Assembly: GCF_014109765.1 (NCBI RefSeq)
Contig: NZ_CP059139.1
Location: forward strand, 1,612,001 to 1,676,000
DNA length: 64,000 nucleotides
Direction of reading: 5' to 3'
DNA from: Pseudomonas berkeleyensis
GTDB taxonomy: Bacteria; Pseudomonadota; Gammaproteobacteria; Pseudomonadales; Pseudomonadaceae
The notes below the pieces were generated by a model. It saw only the letters and a program-made list of their open reading frames with translations, searched no databases and had not been told where the DNA came from. Position numbers and translations under genes: made by a program. Shown here one piece after another: positions 59,563 through 64,000 of this stretch (the stretch's first letter is position 1; each line of letters starts with the position of its first letter).

Positions 59563-60020
59563 TAATCGCCTTCGAGCAGGCGCGGGCCGCTGCCCTGGTT
59601 ACCCAGGCGATCCCCGGGGTTACGCAGCGGGCAGTCGTCCATCGATAGACAGCCGCAGCCGATACAGCCGGTGAGTTGATCGCGCAACCTGCTCAAACGC
59701 TCGATGCGGGCGTCCAGCTCCTGTTTCCAATGCTGTGAAAAGCGTTGCCAGTCGGCTGCTGTGGGCGTGTGATCGTGCGGTAGCGTCGCGAGGATCGCGC
59801 CGATGTCCGCCAGTGGAATCCCCAGGCGTTGCGCCACCTTGATCAAGGCAACCCGACGCAGGATCTGCCGTGGATAACGGCGCTGATTACCTGCGTTGCG
59901 ATGGCTGTGAATCAGCCCCTTGGCCTCGTAGAAGTGCAGGGTGGAAACACTCACCCCGCTGCGTTCGGCTACCTGGCCGACAGTGAGTGGTCGCTCGAGA
60001 CGTTCGTGTGGCGCCAACAT
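59562..60020 (-). CDS. soxR: redox-sensing MerR-family regulator SoxR
   Basis: 152 residues. A MerR HTH ([56 protein letters not shown]) is followed by a dimer helix and the 2Fe-2S cysteine cluster [14 protein letters not shown] (C-X2-C-X-C-X5-C). SoxR is activated when redox-cycling compounds oxidise the cluster. It is divergent from a flavin reductase gene with a soxbox between them. Its stop codon TAG lies at the right edge of palindromic element copy F. Confidence 0.94.
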   Translation of the reverse strand: MLAPHERLERPLTVGQVAERSGVSVSTLHFYEAKGLIHSHRNAGNQRRYPRQILRRVALIKVAQRLGIPLADIGAILATLPHDHTPTAADWQRFSQHWKQELDARIERLSRLRDQLTGCIGCGCLSMDDCPLRNPGDRLGNQGSGPRLLEGD

Positions 60021-60031
60021 GAAAATCCCTC

Positions 60032-60062
60032 TTGACCTCAAGTTAAGTTGAGGTTTTACCCT
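60032..60062 (+). promoter_or_regulatory. SoxR-regulated promoter with soxbox
   Basis: CCTCAAGTTAAGTTGAGG (60036-60053) is an 18-bp soxbox with perfect outer arms (CCTCAA/TTGAGG). It lies inside a 19-bp spacer between TTGACC (60032-60037) and TACCCT (60057-60062), the overlong spacer typical of MerR-family promoters. The direction is toward the flavin reductase gene at 60098. Confidence 0.85.
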
Positions 60063-60097
60063 CGCAGGCCTTGATAGACAACCCCGAGGGGATTCCC

Positions 60098-60676
60098 ATG
60101 CAGGATCGCATTCGTTTGGTTCTGATCTACGGCAGCGTGCGCGAGGAGCGCTTCTGCGATCAGGTGGTGGCCTGGGCGCGTGAGCAGATCGAGCAACGCA
60201 GTGAGTTCGAGTTGAGCCTGGTCGACCCGGCCGTGATGTTCCGCCAGCCTGGCGAGGAACCTGAAGCTGCACAGCTGCGCCATCAGTCGCAGCAGCAGCT
60301 GCTGCGTGCAGATGCCTTTCTGATCGTCACCCCGGAGTACAACCACGGCTATCCGGCAGCGCTCAAGCAGTTCATCGACGAGGTGCCGGCTTCCTGGGAG
60401 GCGCGCCCGGTGGGCTTCGTCAGCTATGGCGGGGTATCCGGCGGGCTACGAGCAGTGGAGCAACTGCGTCAGGTGCTGGCGGAGCTGCACGCCATGACGG
60501 TGCGTGGCTCGGTGAGCTTCACCAATGCCTGGGAGCAGTTCGACGAACAGGGGCGGCTGGGTGAGCCACGTCGCGCCAACTCGGCCATGGCCCATATGTT
60601 GGTGCAGTTGAACTGGTGGGCGCAGACGCTGCGTGCCGGACGCGAGCGTGTGCCGTACGAGCGGATCAGGGGCTGA
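60098..60676 (+). CDS. NADPH-dependent FMN reductase-family protein, SoxR-controlled
   Basis: 192 residues of the flavodoxin-like FMN reductase family. [21 protein letters not shown] is the FMN phosphate loop, [18 protein letters not shown] the family signature, and [18 protein letters not shown] the second flavin contact. The start at 60098 follows GAGGGGATT. Its promoter carries a soxbox and soxR is divergent, so it should be induced by redox-active compounds and probably makes two-electron reductions of quinones or dyes. Confidence 0.87.
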   Translation: MQDRIRLVLIYGSVREERFCDQVVAWAREQIEQRSEFELSLVDPAVMFRQPGEEPEAAQLRHQSQQQLLRADAFLIVTPEYNHGYPAALKQFIDEVPASWEARPVGFVSYGGVSGGLRAVEQLRQVLAELHAMTVRGSVSFTNAWEQFDEQGRLGEPRRANSAMAHMLVQLNWWAQTLRAGRERVPYERIRG

Positions 60677-60739
60677 TGCGCTTGCGCCGGCTCGTTGTTG
60701 CAGTAAAGCTGATGGGCCCTCCCTTCGCTGGATAACACC

Positions 60740-61099
60740 ATGCAACTGGCCGCTCCAATTCCTATTCTGCGCAGCTTCGACGAGGCGCGAGCGCGGGCGT
60801 TCTATATCGATTACCTGGGCTTCGCCGAGGATTGGTCACACCGCTTCGAGCCGAGCCTGCCGCTGTACCTGCAACTGTCACGCGGAAGCTGCGTGCTGCA
60901 TCTGTCCGAGCACCATGGCGACTGCTGCCCGGGCGCAGCGTTGCGCATCTCCTGTGATGACCTGGATGGATTGCTGAGTGAGCTGCGCGGCAAGGACTAC
61001 GACTTCGCTCGACCGGATATCGTGGCGCAGCCCTGGGGCCGTGATCTGGCGCTGACCGATCCATTCGGCAATCGCCTGATCTTCACCGACGTGCGGTGA
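60740..61099 (+). CDS. glyoxalase/bleomycin-resistance-fold protein
   Basis: 119 residues of the vicinal oxygen chelate fold. IPILRSFDEARARAFYIDYLGFAEDWSHRF, LHLSEHHGDCCPGAALRISCDDLDGLLSEL and LALTDPFGNRLIFTD follow the bleomycin-binding-protein pattern, in which the last stretch keeps the DP(F/N)GN motif. It could sequester a drug or act as a metal enzyme; the substrate is unknown. It is 63 bases after the flavin reductase gene and may share its SoxR-dependent transcript. Confidence 0.8.
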   Translation: MQLAAPIPILRSFDEARARAFYIDYLGFAEDWSHRFEPSLPLYLQLSRGSCVLHLSEHHGDCCPGAALRISCDDLDGLLSELRGKDYDFARPDIVAQPWGRDLALTDPFGNRLIFTDVR

Positions 61100-61102
61100 A
61101 GA

Positions 61103-61155
61103 GTAGGGCGGGTGAAACCCGCCACGGCTGATCTGGCGGATTCCGCCCGCCCTAC
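61103..61155. repeat. REP-like palindrome, GTAGGGCGGGT type
   Basis: GTAGGGCGGGTGAAACCCGCC and GGCGGATTCCGCCCGCCCTAC face each other around a short loop, a two-armed repeat starting 4 bases past the stop of the glyoxalase-fold gene. A single-armed variant lies at 30300-30350. Confidence 0.7.
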
Positions 61156-61172
61156 GCAGGGGCACTAACCAC

Positions 61173-61197
61173 GTAGCCCGGAGCGTATCCGGGCCAC
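61173..61197. repeat. REP-like palindrome, GTAGCCCGGA type
   Basis: GTAGCCCGGAGCGTATCCGG followed by GCCAC, a degenerate relative of the unit at 63735-63792, just before the gcvT stop. Confidence 0.55.
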
Positions 61198-61205
61198 GAG
61201 AGCGC

Positions 61206-62330
61206 TTAACCGCGGTAGTAGCGTTGCGGCACGAATGGGGTCTTGGTCACTTTCATCGGCACGCGCTTGCCGCGCACCACGGCCCAGACTTCGCTATCGA
61301 TGGCCATGTGGCTGGCCTTGACGTAACCCATGGCCACCGGCGCGCCCAGGCTCGGGCCGAAGCCACCGCTGGACACCTGGCCGATCACGTTGCCGTCGGC
61401 ATCAACGATTTCCGCGCCTTCACGCACCGGCACGCGTTCCTGCGGCAGCAGGCCGACACGCTTGCTCGGCACGCCTTCGCGCTGCTGGGCGAAGATACGC
61501 TCGGCGCCCGGGAAGTTGCCAGCGCGCTCGCCATCTGCACGACGTACCTTGGAAATCGCCCACAGCAGGCTGGCTTCGATCGGCGTGGTGCTGGTGCTCA
61601 TGTCATGGCCATAGAGGCACAGCCCGGCTTCCAGGCGCAGCGAATCGCGGGCGCCGAGGCCGATGGCTTCGACTTCCACTTCGGCCAGCAGGCTGCGCGC
61701 CAGGGCTTCTGCCTGATCCACGGCGACGGAGATTTCGAAGCCGTCTTCGCCGGTATAGCCACTGCGGCTGACGATGCACTCGCTGCCCAGCAGGCGCACG
61801 CGGGCGATCTGCATGAAGGTCATTTTGCTCACCTCCGGCGCCAGGCGGGCCAGCACGTCGACCGCCTTCGGGCCTTGCAGGGCGAGCAGGGCGCGCTCCT
61901 CGAACAGGCTCTCGATCTGGCACTGCTCGCCGATGTGCTGCTTCAGGTGGGCCAGATCCTGATCCTTGCAGGCGGCGTTGACCACCAGATACAGGGTGTC
62001 GTCGCCCAGGTTGGCGACCATCAGGTCGTCGAGGATGCCGCCATCGGCATCGGTGAACATGGCGTAGCGCTGCAGGCCCACCGGCAGGTCGATGATGTCC
62101 ACCGGTACCAGGGTTTCCAGGGCGCGCGCGGCGTTCTCGCCACGCAGCAGGATCTGGCCCATGTGCGAGACGTCGAACAGGCCGGCGGCCTCGCGGGTGT
62201 GCAGGTGTTCCTTCATCACGCCCAGCGGGTACTGCACGGGCATGTCATAGCCGGCGAAGGGCACCATGCGCGCGCCGAGTTCGAGGTGCAGGGCGTGCAG
62301 CGGAGTCTTGGCGAGGGTTTCAGTGGTCAT
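61206..62330 (-). CDS. gcvT: aminomethyltransferase GcvT (glycine cleavage T protein)
   Basis: 374 residues. It transfers the methylene group from the lipoyl arm of GcvH to tetrahydrofolate, releasing ammonia. Family marks are TPLHALHLELGARMVPFAGYDMPVQYP, LFDVSHMGQ, the folate-site GYTGEDGFEI and the C-terminal GGFGPSLGAPVAMGYV. The length and start (MTTETLAKTPLHALH) are standard. It lies 69 bases downstream of glyA on the same strand. The serine dehydratase gene (sdaA), found between them in P. aeruginosa, is absent. Confidence 0.95.
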   Translation of the reverse strand: MTTETLAKTPLHALHLELGARMVPFAGYDMPVQYPLGVMKEHLHTREAAGLFDVSHMGQILLRGENAARALETLVPVDIIDLPVGLQRYAMFTDADGGILDDLMVANLGDDTLYLVVNAACKDQDLAHLKQHIGEQCQIESLFEERALLALQGPKAVDVLARLAPEVSKMTFMQIARVRLLGSECIVSRSGYTGEDGFEISVAVDQAEALARSLLAEVEVEAIGLGARDSLRLEAGLCLYGHDMSTSTTPIEASLLWAISKVRRADGERAGNFPGAERIFAQQREGVPSKRVGLLPQERVPVREGAEIVDADGNVIGQVSSGGFGPSLGAPVAMGYVKASHMAIDSEVWAVVRGKRVPMKVTKTPFVPQRYYRG

Positions 62331-62399
62331 GTCGGTTTCCTGTTGGGTGCGCCGCGCGCACCGGTTGGGGCCGCAGCGCGACCCGTCGTTCGTCGGGTG

Positions 62400-63653
62400 T
62401 CAGTCAGCGTAGACCGGGAAGGTAGCGCACAGGTCGGCGACCTGGCCGCGCACGCGCTCGATCACGGCCGGGTTTTCCAGGTCGTCGAGGATGTCGCAGA
62501 TCCAGCCGGCCAGGGTGCGGCATTCGCTTTCCTTGAAGCCGCGGGTGGTCACTGCCGGGGTGCCGATACGGATGCCGGAGGTGACGAATGGCGACTGCGG
62601 ATCGTTGGGCACTGCGTTCTTGTTCACGGTGATGTGGGCGTCGCCCAGCGCTGCGTCGGCCGCCTTGCCGGTCAGGCCCTGCTTGACCAGGCTGATCAGC
62701 ATCAGGTGGTTATCGGTACCGCCGGAGACCACGTCATAGCCGCGCTGGACGAACACCTCGGCCATGCCGCGAGCGTTGTCGATCACCTGCTGCTGGTAGG
62801 CCTTGAAGCCTGGCTCCAGCGCCTCCTTGAAGCACACGGCCTTGGCCGCGATGACGTGCATCAGTGGGCCGCCCTGGGCGCCGGGGAACACGGCGGAGTT
62901 GAGCTTCTTCTCGATTTCCTCGTTCTTACGCGCGAGGATCAGGCCGCCACGCGGGCCGCGCAGGGTCTTGTGCGTGGTGGTGGTGACCACATCGGCGAAG
63001 GGCACCGGGTTCGGGTACAGGCCGGCTGCAACCAGACCGGCGACGTGGGCCATGTCGACGAACAGCAGGGCACCCACCTTGTCGGCGATGGCGCGGAAAC
63101 GCGGGAAGTCCAGCACGCGCGAGTAGGCCGAGAAGCCGGCGACGATCATCTTCGGCTTGTGCTCGACGGCCAGACGCTCGACTTCGTCGTAATCGATCAG
63201 GCCGTTCTCGTCGATGCCGTACTGCACGGCGTTGTACAGCTTGCCCGAGGACGACACCTTGGCGCCGTGGGTCAGGTGGCCGCCGTGGGCCAGGCTCATG
63301 CCGAGGATGGTGTCGCCCGCGTTCAGCAGTGCGAGGTACACGGCGCTGTTGGCCGAAGAGCCCGAGTGCGGCTGGACGTTGGCGTAGTCGGCGCCGAACA
63401 GTTGCTTGGCTCGCTCGATGGCCAGCGCCTCGACCTTGTCCACATGCTCGCAACCACCGTAGTAACGCTTGCCCGGATAGCCTTCGGCGTACTTGTTGGT
63501 CAGGCCGCTGCCTTGCGCCTGCATGACGCGCTGGCTGCAGTAGTTCTCCGAAGCGATCAGCTCGATATGGTCTTCCTGGCGCTGTTCTTCGGCCAGGATC
63601 GCTGCGAGTAGGGCATCGTCATAGCCCTGCAGTTGGTCGTGCTTGCTGAACAT
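62400..63653 (-). CDS. glyA: serine hydroxymethyltransferase
   Basis: 417-residue PLP enzyme interconverting serine and glycine with tetrahydrofolate. The PLP lysine is in [16 protein letters not shown] (about residue 229), with [30 protein letters not shown] and the substrate region YSRVLDF upstream. It is the gcv-linked paralogue, equivalent to glyA2 in Pseudomonas, encoded between gcvP and gcvT. Together they balance glycine breakdown with serine formation. A REP-like palindrome separates it from gcvP. Confidence 0.95.
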   Translation of the reverse strand: MFSKHDQLQGYDDALLAAILAEEQRQEDHIELIASENYCSQRVMQAQGSGLTNKYAEGYPGKRYYGGCEHVDKVEALAIERAKQLFGADYANVQPHSGSSANSAVYLALLNAGDTILGMSLAHGGHLTHGAKVSSSGKLYNAVQYGIDENGLIDYDEVERLAVEHKPKMIVAGFSAYSRVLDFPRFRAIADKVGALLFVDMAHVAGLVAAGLYPNPVPFADVVTTTTHKTLRGPRGGLILARKNEEIEKKLNSAVFPGAQGGPLMHVIAAKAVCFKEALEPGFKAYQQQVIDNARGMAEVFVQRGYDVVSGGTDNHLMLISLVKQGLTGKAADAALGDAHITVNKNAVPNDPQSPFVTSGIRIGTPAVTTRGFKESECRTLAGWICDILDDLENPAVIERVRGQVADLCATFPVYAD

Positions 63654-63734
63654 GATGAGGCCCTCTTTATCGTTTTTCTCGGGATGAAGTCAGCCCGCCC
63701 CGATGAAGGGGGAGCCGAAAGAAACGGGTTGGAT

Positions 63735-63792
63735 GTAGCCCGGATGAAATCCGGGAGCTTTTGACAGCTTCCCTGGATTGCATCCGGGCTAC
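63735..63792. repeat. REP-like palindrome pair between gcvP and glyA
   Basis: GTAGCCCGGATGAAATCCGG and GGATTGCATCCGGGCTAC face each other around GAGCTTTTGACAGCTTCC, a 58-bp near-perfect hairpin inside the operon. It could stabilise or attenuate the gcvP-glyA transcript. Confidence 0.7.
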
Positions 63793-63802
63793 GGGGCGGT
63801 GC

Positions 63803-64000
63803 TTACGCGTCCTGATACGCCTCGATGGACGGGCAGGCGCAGACCAGGTTGCGGTCGCCGTAGACGTTGTCCACGCGGCCCACCGGCGGCCAGTACTTGG
63901 CCTCGATCAGGCTCGCCAGCGGGTACACGGCCTGCTCGCGGCTGTAGGCGTGATGCCATTCACCAACCAGTTCCAGGGCAGTGTGCGGGGCGTTCTTCAG
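63803..64000 (-). CDS. gcvP: glycine dehydrogenase GcvP, C-terminal 65 residues (cut by window edge)
   Basis: The minus-strand frame reads [20 protein letters not shown]...[40 protein letters not shown] then TAA at 63805-63803. The pattern [35 protein letters not shown] is the highly conserved end of the P protein, the PLP-dependent decarboxylase of the glycine cleavage system. The rest of the gene lies beyond base 64000. It heads a gcvP-glyA-gcvT run. Confidence 0.95.
   Translation of the reverse strand: MKNAPHTALELVGEWHHAYSREQAVYPLASLIEAKYWPPVGRVDNVYGDRNLVCACPSIEAYQDA

Noticed and set aside
61224..63611. 795-residue plus-strand frame opposite gcvT and glyA
   Set aside because: It spans two certain genes and their spacer on the opposite strand, with histidine- and valine-rich composition typical of a shadow frame.
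1..64000. CRISPR array, prophage or complete insertion sequence
   Set aside because: No run of regularly spaced direct repeats, no cas, integrase, terminase, capsid or transposase gene was found.

Overview
The window is chromosomal DNA from a high-GC gammaproteobacterium, almost certainly a Pseudomonas (sensu lato), most like the P. mendocina / P. oleovorans / P. alcaligenes side of the genus. The evidence is gene content and order: erdR-dgkA, finR/fpr, cyclophilin-hydrolase-LysR-azoR, the divergent gap/edd pair with a HexR-type operator, FKBP lipoprotein ... EAL-CBS-GGDEF protein-prc-quinone oxidoreductase, and a gcvP-glyA-gcvT cluster. I recognise these families and neighbourhoods from memory of Pseudomonas genomes; no search was run. 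Most of the window is ordinary core chromosome. There is no prophage, CRISPR array, plasmid gene or complete insertion sequence.

Layout. 1-2.7 kb: queuosine precursor genes queE (cut by the window edge) and queC, tRNA-Lys, nadA. 2.7-13.6 kb: LOG-family protein, beta-CASP metallo-hydrolase, a phosphoketolase-like TPP enzyme, a FadL-type porin, a tRNA acp3U synthase, an EamA permease, the response regulator erdR and dgkA. 13.6-21 kb: finR/fpr redox pair, cyclophilin, hydrolase, LysR regulator, azoreductase, two EamA/RarD permeases. 21-31.3 kb: CigR-like protein, DEAD-box helicase, ABC exporter, ArfB, gap/edd, rdgC. 31.5-31.7 kb: tRNA-Val and tRNA-Asp behind one strong promoter. 31.9-42.5 kb: FKBP isomerase, a small HTH operon, a c-di-GMP protein, Prc protease, quinone oxidoreductase, ahpC-ahpF. 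42.6-47.6 kb: ureidoglycine aminohydrolase with a LysR gene, and a two-subunit sodium:solute symporter. 47.6-54 kb: a compact seven-gene cluster with an ABC importer, an alkaline-phosphatase-superfamily hydrolase, a HAD phosphatase and a GntR/UTRA regulator. 54-61 kb: small enzymes, an M14 carboxypeptidase, an OprD-family porin, and soxR facing a flavin reductase across a soxbox. 61-64 kb: gcvT, glyA and the C-terminal end of gcvP.

How the genes work together. Redox defence recurs (fpr/finR, ahpCF, azoR, soxR and its flavin reductase). Acetate or carboxylate use may be linked through erdR and the DUF4212/SSS symporter. Entner-Doudoroff flux is represented by gap/edd under one HexR-type site. 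The 47.6-54 kb cluster reads as an uptake-and-dephosphorylation module for an unknown phosphorylated compound.

The most notable non-coding signal is a dispersed family of 64-239 bp palindromic elements, at least six copies, with terminal inverted repeats of the type GARYCTGTTCA. Five copies are bounded by the same TNA triplet on both sides, with the middle base differing between loci (TAA, TAA, TTA, TGA, TTA). This looks like a 3-bp target duplication, so the family is probably a non-autonomous transposon (MITE) related to TNA-targeting IS5-family elements. Because TAA and TGA stop codons are themselves TNA sites, several copies sit exactly on the stop codon of the upstream gene. Other palindromic REP-like repeats (GTAGGGTGCGCC, GTAGGGCGGGT and GTAGCCCGGAT types) fill many remaining intergenic gaps.
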